NCBI GenBank assembly: GCA_023362775.1
Contig: JALMGJ010000003.1
Coordinates: forward strand, 179,339,725-179,403,724
Direction of reading: 5' to 3'
DNA length: 64,000 bases
Origin: Charina bottae
Taxonomy: Eukaryota > Chordata > Lepidosauria > Squamata > Charinaidae
Numbering within the stretch: position 1 is the stretch's first letter; each line of letters starts with the position of its first letter. This document shows positions 10,965 through 21,924 of this stretch, piece by piece. Under the pieces are notes generated by a model. The model worked only from the letters and a program-made list of their open reading frames with translations. It was not told the DNA's origin and searched no databases. A program made the position numbers and the translations under genes.

Positions 10965-11741
10965 ATGAGCCAGGGCAAATTGGATGTGGTTATTGGTGAG
11001 ATGTCAAGATTAAATATAGACATTTTAGGTGTCAGTGAACTGAAATGGACTGGGATGGGCCACTTCACATCAGATGACCGCCAGATCTACTACTGTGGAC
11101 AAGAGGACCACAGAAGAAATGGAGTAGCCTTCATAATTAATAATAAAGTGGCTAAAGCAGTGCTTGGATACAATCCAAAAAATGATAGAATGATCTCAAT
11201 TCGAATTCAGGGGAAGCCATTTAACATCACAGTGACCCAAATATACGCCCCAACCACAGATGCTGAAGAAGCAGAAGTAGATCAGTTCTATGAGGATCTG
11301 CAGCACCTACTGGATAATACACCAAAAAGAGATGTTATTTTCATTACAGGAGACTGGAATGCTAAGGTGGGTAGTCAGACGACACCTGGAATTACAGGCA
11401 AGCATGGTCTGGGAGAACAAAATGAAGCAGGACATAGGCTGATAGAATTTTGCCAAGACAACTCACTGTTCATAACAAACACTCTCTTCCAACAACCTAA
11501 AAGACGACTTTATACATGGACTTCACCAGATGGTCGACACCGAAATCAGATTGACTACATCCTTTGCAGCCAAAGGTGGCGGACATCTATACAGTCGGTA
11601 AAAACAAGACCTGGAGCTGACTGTAGTTCAGATCACGAACTTCTTATTGCAAAATTTAGAATCAGACTAAAGAGAATAGGGAAGACCCACAGATCAGATA
11701 TGAGCTCACTAATATTCCTAAGGAATATGCAGTGGAGGTGA
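10965..11741 (+). pseudogene. BovB copy A, endonuclease portion
   Basis: The 258-codon frame covers the apurinic/apyrimidinic-type endonuclease that nicks target DNA for target-primed reverse transcription. Visible motifs are SELKW (catalytic Glu), GDWNAKVGS (Asp/Asn), NQIDYILC and SDHELLIAKF (Asp-His). The upstream part of the same frame, with GTWNVRSMS, continues from about 10728 but is broken near 10911. The frame ends at a 4-bp deletion, and the protein continues in another frame at 11787. No functional protein can come from this copy. Confidence 0.85.
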
Positions 11742-11786
11742 AGAATAGATTTAAGGGACTAGATCTAGTAGAGTCCCGGAAGAAAT

Positions 11787-12830
11787 ATGGACAGAAGTTC
11801 GCAACATTGTTCAGGAGGCGGCAACAAAAAACGTCCAAAGAAAAAGAAAACCAAGAAGGCAAGATGGCTGTCTGCTGAGACACTGGAAGTAGCCCAAGAA
11901 AGAAGGAAAGCAAAAGGCAACAGCGATAGGGGGAGATATGCCCAATTAAATGCAAAATTCCAGAGGTTAGCCAGAAGAGATAAGGAATTATTTTTAAACA
12001 AGCAATGTGCGGAAGTGGAAGAAGACAATAGAATAGGAAGGACAAGAGACCTCTTCCAGAAAATTAGAAACATCGGAGGTAAATTCCAGGCAAAAATGGG
12101 TATGATCAAAAACAAAGATGGCAAGGACCTAACAGAAGCAGAAGAAATCAAGAAAAGGTGGCAAGAATATACGGAAGATCTGTATAGGAAGGATAATAAT
12201 ATTGGAGATAGCTTTGACGGTGTGGTCAGTGAGTTAGAGCCAGACATCCTGAAGAGTGAGGTTGAATGGGCCTTAAGAAGCATTGCTAATAACAAGGCAG
12301 CAGGAGACGATGGTACCCCAGCTGAACTGTTTAAAATCTTGCAAGATGATGCTGTCAAGGTGATGCACGCCATATGCCAGCAAATTTGGAAAACACAAGA
12401 ATGGCCATCAGATTGGAAAAAATCAACTTATATCCCCATACCAAAAAAGGGAAGCACTAAAGAATGTTCAAACTATCGAACAGTGGCACTTATTTCACAT
12501 GTCAGTAAGGTAATGCTCAAGATCTTGCAAGGTAGACTCCAGCAATTCATGGAGCGAGAATTGCCAGATGTACAAGCTGGGTTTAGAAAAGGCAGAGGAA
12601 CTAGAGACCAAATTGCCAATATCCGCTGGATAATGGAGAAAGCCAGGGAATTTCAGAAAAACATCTATTTCTGTTTTATTGACTATTCTAAAGCCTTTGA
12701 CTGTGTGGATCATAAGAAATTGTGGCAAGTTCTTGGTGGCATGGGGATACCAAGTCATCTTGTCTGCCTCCTGAGGAATCTGTATAACGACCAAGTAAAG
12801 AACAGATCACGGAACAACGGACTGGTTTAA
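11787..12830 (+). pseudogene. BovB copy A, linker and RT fingers/palm portion
   Basis: The 347-codon frame starts within the basic linker (KKRPKKKKTKKARWLS) and includes the RT motifs YIPIPKKGS, FRKGRGTRDQ and motif A FIDYSKAFDCVD. It stops after an internal deletion of about 8 bp near 12796. The next block resumes at 12898. Confidence 0.85.
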
Positions 12831-12897
12831 GATTGGGAGAGTATGGCAGGGCTGTATACTCTCACCCTACCTATTCAACCTGTACGCAGAACACATC

Positions 12898-13740
12898 ATG
12901 CGACGTGCTGGGCTTGAGGAATCCAAGGCTGGAGTTAAAATCGCTGGAAGAAACATTAACAAGCTTAGATATGCAGATGATACCACTTTGATGGCTGAAA
13001 GCGAGGAGGAGTTGAGGAGCCTTATGACGAAGGTGAAAGAAGAAAGTGCAAAAGCTGGGTTGCAGTTAAACCTCAAAAAAACCAAGATTATGGCAACGAG
13101 CTTGATTGATGACTGGCAAATAGAGGGAGAAAAAGTGGAGGCAGTGACAGACTTTGTATTTCTAGGCACAAAGATTACTGCTGATGCTGACTGCAGCCAG
13201 GAAATCAGAAGACGTCTACTTCTTGGGAGGAGAGCAATGGCAAATCTTGATAAAATAGTTAAGAGCAGAGACATCACACTGACAACAAAGGTCTGCGTAG
13301 TTAAAGCAATGGTATTCCCTGTAGTAACCTATGGCTGCGAGAGCTGGACCATAAGGAAGGCTGAGCGGAGGAAGATAGATGCTTTCGAACTGTGGTGTTG
13401 GAGGAAAATTCTGAGAGTGCCTTCGACTGCAAGAAGATCAAACCAGTCCATACTCCAGGAAATCAAGCCAGACTGCTCACTTGAGGGAATGATATTAAAG
13501 GAAAAACTGAAGTACTTTGGCCACATAATGAGAAGACAGGATACCCTGCAGAAGAAGCTGATGCTAGGGAAAGTGGAAGGCAAAAGGAAGAGGGGCCGAC
13601 CAAGGGCAAGATGGATGGATGGTATTCTGGAGGTGACAGACTCAACCATTGGGGAGCTGGGGATGGTGACGGCCGACAGGAAGCTCTGGCGTGGACTGGT
13701 CCATGAAGTCACGAAGAGCCGGAAACGACTGAACGAATAA
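12898..13740 (+). pseudogene. BovB copy A, RT C-terminal portion
   Basis: The 280-codon frame holds the catalytic LRYADDTTLMA box (motif C), TYGCESWTIRKAERRKID, the thumb, and the C-terminal YFGHIMRR and KRKRGRPRARWMDG segments. It ends KSRKRLNE, the normal C-terminus. Motif B lies just upstream in the damaged stretch (GCILSPYLFNLYAE). Confidence 0.85.
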
Positions 13741-13763
13741 ACAACAACATTTACTTCCTCAGT

Positions 13764-14198
13764 GGTTGTAGGCAACAGTACTTCTGAATTTGCATGTACA
13801 TGTTGCCAATTCCCTTGTTCCCCAAATTGAGCAGATCTGGATATAACAATCCTACCATATTTACCTAAAAATCTATATGATTTTGAACCTGGTTGATAAC
13901 CAATAAAGGTTAACTTTGTTGCTTTGGGTTGACCCTTTCTTCTCTGAGCCTTTGGGATGTGTACCCATGCTCCACAACCAAATGTTTTCACATGTGTTAA
14001 ACATGGTTTCCTGTTATATAACACATAATATGGAGTGTTATTTAATACAGTACTCCATAGCCTATGCACCAGATAATTGGCTGTCATGATTGCCTCACCC
14101 CATACATTCTTTGGCAGACCTGAATCCTGCATTAGAGAATCCATCATGGTTTGTAGTACCCCATTCCTTCTCTCAGCTACCCCATTTTCATGTGGCAA
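13764..14198 (-). pseudogene. Copia integrase C-terminal half
   Basis: It starts HENGVAERRNG, which holds the last acidic residue (Glu) of the D,D-35-E triad. Then come LPKNVWGEAIMTANYLVHRL, VKTFGCGAWVHIPKAQRRKG and LTFIGYQPGSKSYRF, all typical of copia integrase and its C-terminal extension. Before reaching 13760 the frame runs into the inserted antisense BovB, so the deduced protein past TTTEE is artefactual. Confidence 0.85.
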
Positions 14199-14237
14199 AT
14201 GTGGGTTTGTTAATCTGTGTTTTATACCTTGTCTCTT

Positions 14238-14471
14238 TTACCAACCCTGTAAACCATTTACAGTAAACTCACCACCACAATCCGATTGTAGCTGTTGCAC
14301 TTTGCAAGTAAACCTTCTTTCTACGTAGGCTATCCAGTTCTTGACTACCTGAAAAATTTCACTTTTTGCTTTTAACAAATAGCAGTAACCATACCTTGAG
14401 TAATCATTGACTATTACCAACACATACCTAGCCCCTCCCAAGGACTGTGTGAAAGGTCCTATGAGATCCAT
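14238..14471 (-). pseudogene. Copia integrase catalytic core, N-terminal half
   Basis: The frame carries MDLIGPF (first catalytic Asp), VLVIVNDYSRYGYCYLLKAK and QSDCGGEF (second Asp). A short break at about 14220 separates it from the HENGVAERRNG block, and a stop near 14515 separates it from the upstream zinc-binding region. A diverged homologue is at 63116-63357. Confidence 0.85.
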
Positions 14472-14516
14472 ATGTACAAGATCAAACCTTTTAGTGGTTT
14501 GCCTAGTGCCTTGCTT

Positions 14517-15275
14517 TTAGATTGGGTACCGTTTAGACTTGGTCTGTCTACAAACACTGCAGTCCAAAAATGTGTTGCATTGCTTTAGTTTTATGCCTTC
14601 ACTGCATTCAGGCACTTTGTTTATTACTCTAAAGCTTGCATGTCCAAGTCTCCTATGGAGGAGGTGAACACAATAATGGTGTAATGGTGTATTATTAACC
14701 ATAGTTTGCATAACTGGCTGACTTTTATCATATGGTAACATCTCATACATTTTATTTCTTAACATACCCCCTGCACATGTTTCACCATTCTTTTCCACTG
14801 TGCACCCTGTATCTTTAAATATAATTGAGTAACCTTCTTGGGCTAAACAAGCTACACTTAGGAGGTTATACTCTAAAACAGGTACATATAATACATTGTC
14901 AAGTGTTTTGTTCAAACATGATACAAACACCTGTCCATATCCACACACCTTAACCTTCTTTAGATGTGATGCTGAACCACAACAAAAACATCTCCTCACT
15001 GCATAAACATTTTCTACTGAAAACTTTAACTTTTTGTCTCCTGGTGTTGTAGAGCTGCTCTCCTGTGCAGTCTCCTTACGTCTCTTCTCCTCTTCAAGTA
15101 AACACCCAACTAAATAGTACATAATAAGGTCTTGTACAGGCATTGACTCCAGGCTTGTTATCAATGTAGTCCATGAGTCATTCAAGGAGCTTAAAATAAT
15201 ATATACTTTATTTTCTTCAGACAATGGCTTGCCTCTCTCCTGCAGTTCAACAAACAAACTCTGCATAGTATGCAA
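14517..15275 (-). pseudogene. Copia gag C-terminus fused to protease remnant and integrase zinc region
   Basis: The 252-codon frame begins with gag (LNDSWTTLITSLES and the acidic/basic EEEKRRKE stretch). It reaches a zinc knuckle CFCCGSASHLKK that lacks its last Cys, then jumps directly to VCGYGQVFVSC...LDNVLYVPVLEYNLLSVACL. That segment is the C-terminal part of a copia protease. The expected D-T/S-G active site is absent, so an internal deletion removed it. The end carries the integrase zinc-binding region HRRLGH...CSVC. Confidence 0.8.
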
Positions 15276-15296
15276 ATGGTCTGCAAGGCTCTCCCC

Positions 15297-15677
15297 CTAT
15301 TGCAGCTTCTTTCTGTATAAATGATGTGTTAAGGCTATCTTGCTGCTTGCTGACACACGAACATTCAGCTGCCTTAAAACAGTCCATAATTCTGCTGCTG
15401 TTTGGATACCATGTACATGCAGTAATTGGCTATCCTCCAAACCCAGGATAATACTGGCCCAGGCTTTTTCTTCAGCCCTCACTTGTCTATCATCTGGTTG
15501 CCCTGGTGGGTTACTTACAGCTTCCCAGAGATTCTCAAGTCTCAGATACATCTCCATCTTGAAGCACCACAACATGTAGTTCCACTCATTAAGACAAGTA
15601 AGAGGTAGTCCACTGCTCACAGGACATGCTGACTCTGCCTCCATGTCTTTAACTTGCACTCCTGCTTCTGCTTGCAC
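15297..15677 (-). pseudogene. Copia gag N-terminus
   Basis: A 126-codon frame with NEWNYMLWCFKMEMYLRLEN, WEAVSNPPGQPDD, AWASIILGLEDSQL and AAELWTVLRQL resembles the N-terminal gag domain of Ty1/copia elements. A stop near 15299 separates it from the remaining gag. Gag would form the particle that packages element RNA. The start is the Met after the leader, about 80 bp inside the LTR. Confidence 0.75.
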
Positions 15678-15742
15678 TTACAACAATTTGCCTTCACCAG
15701 CAAACAGTCATCAGCAGGTACTCAGCAACACCAACCGCTGTT

Positions 15743-15757
15743 CCTGGGCCCGAAACC
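15743..15757 (-). promoter_or_regulatory. Copia primer-binding site, resembles initiator tRNA-Met anticodon arm
   Basis: Directly abutting the 5' LTR, the plus strand reads CCTGGGCCCGAAACC. By my recollection of vertebrate initiator tRNA-Met, its anticodon arm contains GCTGGGCCCATAACC, matching 12 of 15 bases. Drosophila copia is known to prime from a 5' half-fragment of initiator tRNA-Met, which pairs through this region. Confidence 0.55.
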
Positions 15758-16085
15758 TGTCAGGGTGCAGCATATATTGTGCAGTTGCACACCTCATGAG
15801 TATAGCAAAGAAAGACAGTCCATAGTTTGTAGCAAAACTGTACACACTTTACTGTATACACATAAGTAACCACTCTACTCACAACTCCAACCAGATATAA
15901 CTCCAACCATCAGCCCAACACCAAAGTACAAATTGCTTCTCCTTATATGCAGTGAAAAGGGAGTTGCTCTGCTGCCACACCCTACAGGTGTGGTCCAATT
16001 ACTATGAGTCATCCACAGCTCAGCTGTGTGCTATTAAGTCCTCATATTCATCCAGCCAAATTTACTCCAGGGTAAATCCCTGACA
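15758..16085 (-). repeat. Copia 5' LTR (328 bp)
   Basis: The ends form an 8-bp inverted repeat: TGTCAGGG at 15758 and CCCTGACA ending at 16085. On the minus strand a TATA-like GCATATAAGG (15941-15950) lies mid-LTR, as expected for the U3 promoter. The primer-binding site abuts the inner end and gag follows. Confidence 0.8.
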
Positions 16086-16369
16086 GAGATCATGAGATCG
16101 CACACTTGTACTCCAGACAGCTGCTTCTCAGGAGTAGACTGCATGAACTGAGGTTTTTGTGGTTGGCTTGTGAGTCGAGCAGCTGGGAGTTGAAGGATTT
16201 CAATCAACCTCACAGCCATAATGCAGCCTGCATGGACATAAGGTTTGCCGAGCCTCATTTCTTAATCATTTTTGGAAATTGCTTCTTAACTGCTTTTCAG
16301 CTATTAGAAACCTTTGGATCAACAGGTTTTATAGCACCAGGTGTTTCCTTCAATACTTAGCAAAAGAAG

Positions 16370-17612
16370 TTTTAAATACAAGTTTAAGGACTTTAAAAAA
16401 TTCTTTTTGTGTGTGGAATAAATAGCAAAAGGGTGATTAGAATGTTGATTTTGGAAAGTTACAAATGGACTAAGGGTCCAGATGAAATTGAAATAAGGTT
16501 TTGAAATTAATTATAAGAATCCTTCCCATGGGAAAATGCTCTTGTTTTGAATTCTTAAAATAAAATTGAATTCTTAAAAAAACATGATAGGATGGGACTT
16601 TGAATATTGGAACTAGAAGGAAGTAAAATTTACAAGTAAAGGAGAAGAACACTTAAATTTGACGTACTGATACAGAATGGAGCAAAATACTTTAACATTG
16701 GATGTACTGAAGGATATTTGTGAACAATGGACCCAGAAGTTAATTTTAAGAGTGTCTGCCATTATAGATAGACTGTGTTTAAAATATGCTATGGAAGAGG
16801 AACAAGTTTTACTGGACAAGACTGAGACTGATTTGAAAGTGGATTTAAAAATGACAGACTGTAACAATGATATGCAAAAAAATGCTACACTGGATATACA
16901 AATGAAACGTGCTGATGTGTTAATAATTAAAAGGGATATACAAATAACAAACTAAAAGAGTAACCTGGATAACTTTCCTATATTGGATTTAAAAGAAACC
17001 GGTTGATGTATTAATAATTAAAAGGGACATACAAATAACAAACCAGGAGAGTGATTTGGATAACTTTTCTACACTGGATTTACAAAAGAGACCTGTTAAA
17101 GTTTTGAAGGATTTTGTGAGAAGGAACAAAGAAAAAATGAAAAGAAATCAAGTTCCAGGACATCATTTGAAGGGATTAAGATCAAGATTGTTAAAATTAA
17201 AAGGAAGGAATATAAAGTTGGTTTATTTGATCAAGCTTAAAATAGATATGTTATCATCTCTAGTAACCCTTAATGGACTTTTGTTGACCAAGACTGAACG
17301 ACGAGGCTTTAAGGATGTTTATAGTTAAGAGATGAGATATGGGATGAATAAATTTTTTGTTGCATTTTAAGAGGAGGTGATAAGTTACTAAAATTGTTTA
17401 TACTTGTTGTGATGAAGGGGGAAGTAATTTCTTTATATATTTTTCTTTTTCTTTACTATATTCTTATTTTTTCTTTTGTATTTTTCATTCTTTTTTCTCT
17501 TCTGCACTTTCTATTTTTTCTTTTTATTGTTTAGTTTGTATTAGTTTGTATCTTTTTAATTGTAATGTTTAATAAAATTATTATAATAAAAATAAAAATA
17601 AAATAAAATTAT
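16370..17612 (+). mobile_element. Internally deleted L1-type element: ORF1-like region plus 3' UTR
   Basis: Two lysine-rich frames (16677-16955 and 17056-17328) are followed by a T/C-rich 3' untranslated stretch and an A-rich tail with AATAAAATT repeats ending near 17612. The 3' part resembles that after the L1 ORF2 terminus at 45857-46313. No endonuclease or RT is present, so it looks like an ORF1-plus-3'UTR derivative comparable in layout to mammalian half-L1 elements. The ORF1 assignment is tentative because I see no diagnostic RNA-binding motif. Confidence 0.45.
16677..17328 (+). pseudogene. Lysine-rich ORF1-like frames with ~92-bp tandem units
   Basis: The first frame starts MEQNTLTLDVLKDICEQW. 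Both frames include a repeated peptide, VLIIKRDIQITN, encoded by direct repeats of about 92 bp beginning near 16887 and 16979, with a partial third near 17077. The stop at 16953 is between units, so a point mutation or small indel split one ancestral frame. The charge pattern suggests nucleic-acid binding, but no known domain is recognised. Confidence 0.45.
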
Positions 17613-17785
17613 TGGTTCTCATTACAAAATATTATAAAATACTGTATATGCCACAGAAAATCATACCGTATCATTTTTTGATTAGTGGATAAAATTACCT
17701 TTTCAAAAATGAGTAAGTTAAACACTTCTTGAATCCAATCCTTAATATCAGGTTCAATATTTTTTTGTATCATAAGGTAACATAA

Positions 17786-18107
17786 GGGGCGTGGTGGCTC
17801 AGCGGGTAAGACGCCAGGCTTGTCGATTGGAAGATCGCAAGTTCGGAGGTTCAAATCCCTAACCCTGCGTGTGGAGTGAGCTCCAGCTCTTGCCAACCTA
17901 GCAATTCGAAAGCATGAAAATGCAAGTAGATGAATAGGTACCACTTCGGTGGGTAGGTAACAGCGTTCCACGCGCATCATGCGGCCACATGACCGTGGAA
18001 GCGTCTTCGGACAACGCTGGCTCTTCGGCTAACAAACGGAGATGAGCACCGGCCCCTAGAGTCGGACACGACTGCACAAATGTGTGGGGGGAACCTTTAC
18101 CTTTACT
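17786..18107 (+). repeat. tRNA-derived SINE with CCTTTA tail, copy 1
   Basis: The head is GGGGCGTGGTGGCTCAGCGG with an A box and a B box GGTTCAAATCC near 17848. The body contains GCAAGTAGATGAATAGGTACC, CCACATGACCGTGGAAGCG and CCCCTAGAGTCGGACACGAC words, and the tail is AACCTTTACCTTTAC. Flanks share TAAGGTAAC (17773-17781 and about 18108-18116). This is a pol III type SINE mobilised by a LINE that I cannot identify from the tail. Confidence 0.85.
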
Positions 18108-18124
18108 TAAGGTAACTTTAAGTC

Positions 18125-19213
18125 CTGTATGATATTTACAGGACCATTTTTGGGCTGAAATAAGATTTGTAACTTGATGGGAGGGTGCCATCTCCTGTAA
18201 CAATCAAGAGGATTTATGTGGGTTTTTTTTTTTACTCCAGTTCCATGATTTTATACTAGCAAAACTGTGCTTTCTTTCAGGATACTTTTGCAGTCTGTTA
18301 TAATTATCATTTTTATAGCACTGTTGGTATGGATGTATTCTCTGTGATGATGTCAAAAAGGTATTTATGTAAATTGCATGATGATTAATTGGAACTTGTA
18401 CCTCTAAGTTTTTGTTTCATAGGAATGCTGCGAATTCCCAGATAGTTGGCTTTTGTTTTGTAGTTGATAAATGTGGATATAATCCATCATTATCCTCATT
18501 CTGTGTAAAAATAGCACTGACCAGGTATCACACCAAGCAGCAAACGAATATTTATTTTCTGTTTATAGTTTTAGGATATATTAGGAGTTACATCTATGTT
18601 GCCTAGCAATTGGAGTTCTTCATCCATGTTGCCTAGCAATTAGGAAGAACAAGAAGTTTATGTTAACTTCCTGCTAGTATAGCATAGTCTATGTATAGGA
18701 TGTCTTGCTTACTTTATTGCTCACCGTCCATACACACAGTGAAGATGTCTACACCAAGGAGTTTTTGAGAGTACAGCTCTACATGTATTGGCTTCCATGT
18801 GAACCAGCTACTGGAGTGCTCAGGGATCTGGTTATCTGGAACTCAACATATTTACAGTTCTACACGTGAAGATTCTGATCCTGTATCCATGCTGCATGCA
18901 TGGATACCTCGCTGATCAGATGCCAGTGGCATGACTTTGGAAGTGGGTAGACCCAGCCCCATTGCTCTTGAGCTAAGTACAAATGACTGGATAGAAGCAT
19001 ATATACAACCAGTTTTCAAATTCTCAGGATACCTGTTGTTTTGAAGTATGATCACAATAAGTGTAATTATCAGATATTATTTTCAATCTATTCATCAAAA
19101 TCTTCCAAATTAGTCCTCAAATGACTCTGGCAAAGCAAAATTTAAATTTACTTATGAAATGCTGGATTTACTGACTTCACCCAGAATTATGTAAGGTTCT
19201 CCAGGGAACTACT
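18125..19213. other. No recognised gene
   Basis: The words TGTTGCCTAGCAATT occur twice near 18598 and 18630, a local direct repeat. Nothing else is recognised. Confidence 0.4.
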
Positions 19214-19275
19214 CATATGGAAGAGAATTTAAATATATCCTATCTGGGTGATGCTGGCAAGGAGGTATTCTGGTC

Positions 19276-19544
19276 TAGAGAATTCCTGGAAGCTTGCCAC
19301 TCAGACAAAGCAGCCATCAACAGACACATAGAGGTAAACAACATTTACATACCATTCATAAGAGGCAATAGAAATGCCAGAAGACCAGAACACCTCCTTG
19401 CCAGTAATCAACACCCAGATATGCAAAGATTAACACCAAGATTAGCACCAGAGGAACAATCACACAGCACAATATACCCTAATCAAGGAACTATTAATTC
19501 AGGCAATCAACCAAGCAGCAAACAACAGCCCAATCAAGGAACTC
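19276..19544 (+). pseudogene. Penelope-like element fragment, copy 1
   Basis: It is closely similar to 35820-36095 (peptide AWHSDKAAINRHIEVNNIY there, AC replacing AW here). The REFLEA...INRHIE pattern resembles the conserved Glu and Asn region near the end of the GIY-YIG endonuclease of Penelope-like elements. Only this terminal piece is present and it is not functional. The family assignment is by motif only. Confidence 0.5.
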
Positions 19545-19605
19545 CTTGTTTCATTAACAAATTTAAAGGTCTTTTTGTCCACTTTAAAATGTTCTAACAA
19601 TTGCA

Positions 19606-19690
19606 CATATTTATTTATTTATTTTAATCAATTTATATGACCGCCCATCTCCCCCAATGGGGAACTCTGGGCGGTTTACATATGTAAACC
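19606..19690 (-). repeat. L2-type 3' tail, minus strand
   Basis: TTATTTATTTATTT is followed by GACCGCCCATCTCCCCCAAT and GGGCGGTTTACA, the reverse complement of the tail at 7575-7650. Confidence 0.65.
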
Positions 19691-20570
19691 AATGACAAGT
19701 AAAAACTCTGTTTCCTTGTTTTAAGTTTAGGTTCACCCTCTTCAAAGTTTAACGAATCTTTGTAATTTAACCAGCTTGTTTTCCCCACATTTTCTCTTCT
19801 AACAAATGCTTCTTGAGGTGACAACCCACAACGATACATTAGGAGACAATCTTGCTTTATATTTATTCCAAACCCTCAGTATGGCACACCTAAGAAAATG
19901 ATTTTTGAAATCTTTATTAACTTTAACTTTATCATACCACAAATAGGTGTGCCACCCAAATCTCAGTTCATGTCCTTCAAGTTCCAAGTTCCTATTCTTC
20001 AACGTTATCCATTCCTTCATCCAAAGCAAACAACAAGCATCAAAATACAATTTTAAATCAGGTAAACCCAAACCTCTTCATTCTTTGGCATCTTGTAACA
20101 GTTTATATTTAATTCTTGGTTTCTTGCCTTGCCAAATTAACTTAGAAATGTTCTTCTGCCATTGTTTAAATGGTAAATCAATTGTCAAAATCGGTATAGT
20201 CTGAAAAAGAAACAACATCCTGGGCAAAACATTACTTTTAATCACAGATCACCATAAGGGACAGTTGTAATTTTCCCATCTTAACAAATCTTTTTTAACA
20301 TCATTCCAAATTTTAACGTAATTGTTCTGAAACGACATACTATTCCTGGTTGATAAAATCACTCCCAAATATCTAATCTTTTTTTCAATCTTAAAACCAG
20401 CCTTAACCATTAACAGTTCTTGATCACACATAGTCATATTTTTAGTTTTATTTTCTTTGTTTTTTGTTTACTTTAAGGCCAGCCAGTGACCCAAATTCCT
20501 TCAATTTCTTCATCAGATGTTCAGCGGTATACTCATAACATATTCTAACATTTTCAAATGTGTTGTTAAG
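19690..20570 (-). pseudogene. L1 ORF2 fragment (post-RT region)
   Basis: Minus-strand frames at 19799-20071 and 20249-20437 read like the C-terminal half of reptile L1 ORF2. The first has GLPDLKLYFDACCLLWMKEW, then RFGWHTYLWYDKVKVNK and RVWNKYKARLSP. The second has KIRYLGVILSTRNS and WNDVKKDLLRWENYN. Stops and frameshifts break it, and the endonuclease and RT catalytic motifs are not in this piece. Confidence 0.8.
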
Positions 20571-21317
20571 AACATTTACAATTGTTCATGGAATAGTACT
20601 CAGGAAACAAAAAGGGAAAAAAGTAGAACCATATTAGATTTAACTCTGTTTCCTATTTAGGGCATATTTCAATTCAGTACAGAGGTCTAAGCAGTAATAA
20701 CCATATTTCACAGTCACAATGTACACTGCAAAATAGTTCAGAACTGCTATAGCTTAGTGCATTCTGCAGAAAGTATATTCACATTCATGATGCAAATTCT
20801 TGATCAGGGATTACATATTACTCCATAATACTGTAGGGCTTACATTTTAAATTCAGAATCAAATTTTATCACAGATATTTAGAAGATACAATACATTTAT
20901 GAAAAAAATGGAGTCTGGGACATAAATCAAGTTTTTATCAACATCTTCCTCAGTAATCAAATATTTGAGCTGGAAAATAAATTACCTATTCCCATCCAAT
21001 GAATTTAATGAATGAATCTATTAAAAGAGCAATTAATTTTCTTCTCTTCAGACAGTGTAGTTTTTTTTAAAGCAATCTCAGTTTTCAGGCTATATGTTAA
21101 CATGTTAAGACAAGCTGAGCTAAAAAAAAAAGCCCTACATCCTGGTTTGTCCTTTTTTCTATAGGTGAAAGAGATGTTAGTTGAATGGCAGCTTCTGAAA
21201 AATTTCAGTAAAGCTCCATTGAACAAAATCTCTACAAAGAATAAAACTATTTATCCAGTGTAGTATTTCTTGTGTGATTAACTTGAATATTAACATTTAG
21301 ACTAATTAGCAACCCCC
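20571..21317. other. AT-rich, nothing recognised
   Basis: No repeat end or domain is seen. Confidence 0.4.
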
Positions 21318-21330
21318 ACTATCCTAAATA

Positions 21331-21669
21331 GGGGCATGGTGGCTCAGCGGGTAAGACACCAGGCTTGTCGATCGGAAGATCGCAAGTTCAGAGGTTCGAA
21401 TCCCTAGCCCCGCGTGACGGAGTGAGCTCCCGCACTCGCCCCAGCTCTTGCCAACCTAGCAATTCGAAAGCATGCAAATGCAAGTAGATTAATAGGTACC
21501 ACTTTGGTGGGTAGGTAATAGCGTTCCACGTGTGTCATGCCGGCCACATGACCGTGGAAGCGTCTTCAGACAACGCTGGCTCTTCAGCTAACAAACGGGG
21601 ATGAGCACCGGCCCCTAGAGTCGGACATGACTGCACAAATGTGCGGGGGGAACCTTTACCTTTACCTTT
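21331..21669 (+). repeat. tRNA-derived SINE with CCTTTA tail, copy 2
   Basis: Same family as 17786-18107, with B box GGTTCGAATCC near 21394 and tail CCTTTACCTTTACCTTTA. A 13-bp exact target duplication, ACTATCCTAAATA, is at 21318-21330 and 21670-21682, showing LINE-type target-primed insertion. Confidence 0.93.
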
Positions 21670-21924
21670 ACTATCCTAAATATTCAATTTTCAGTGTGGC
21701 AGATTCTGCTCCTTGTGGTATTGCAAAGGAATAATTTGGTGACTTCATGGAGTAGAGAGGTGGTACTTCTGGCATCAGTTGAGGACATCAGAGGCAGCAG
21801 AATGAACAAGAACCATATTAGCTGTTTATGTTCCTATTGCAAGTTCAGCAGATAAATATTTAATAATAATTATTTCCAATTCTAAGAATTATTATACATT
21901 AGTCTTACATTACTCTACATATTT

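Larger units (their letters stand above)
10550..13752 (+). mobile_element. RTE-BovB LINE copy A, near full length, frameshifted
   Basis: The sequence runs from CAGCAAAGGAGATCGTTACC, shared with the 5' end of the copy at 59884-63104, to a GAACGAATAAACAACAACA tail. It contains all of the BovB endonuclease and reverse-transcriptase region. Compared with the other copies it has small deletions: 4 bp near 11693, 4 bp near 11772, 1 bp near 11835, about 8 bp near 12796 and about 3 bp near 12840. It sits in minus-strand copia sequence. The only candidate target duplication is the weak 6-bp ACTTCC. Confidence 0.9.
13760..16085 (-). mobile_element. Ty1/copia element, 5' half, minus strand
   Basis: On the minus strand the order is 5' LTR, primer-binding site, gag, deleted protease, integrase. 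This order, with integrase before the position of RT, is Ty1/copia rather than Ty3/gypsy. RT and RNase H are not seen: BovB copy A interrupts just past the integrase, and no RT motif is visible beyond it. The base after the 5' LTR begins GAGAT, but no matching duplication is found on the other side. Copia elements are uncommon in vertebrates but known in squamates, amphibians and fish. Confidence 0.85.

Noticed and set aside
11765..12373. 202-codon minus-strand frame inside BovB copy A (repeated at 46859-47422 and 61269-61832)
   Set aside because: It is the antisense of the conserved BovB RT coding region. Its recurrence follows from copy similarity, not from a separate gene.
17800..17860. 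tRNA gene-like A and B boxes
   Set aside because: They lie in the SINE head, repeated at 21331 and 50896, with SINE bodies and target duplications. No cloverleaf of a functional tRNA is evident.
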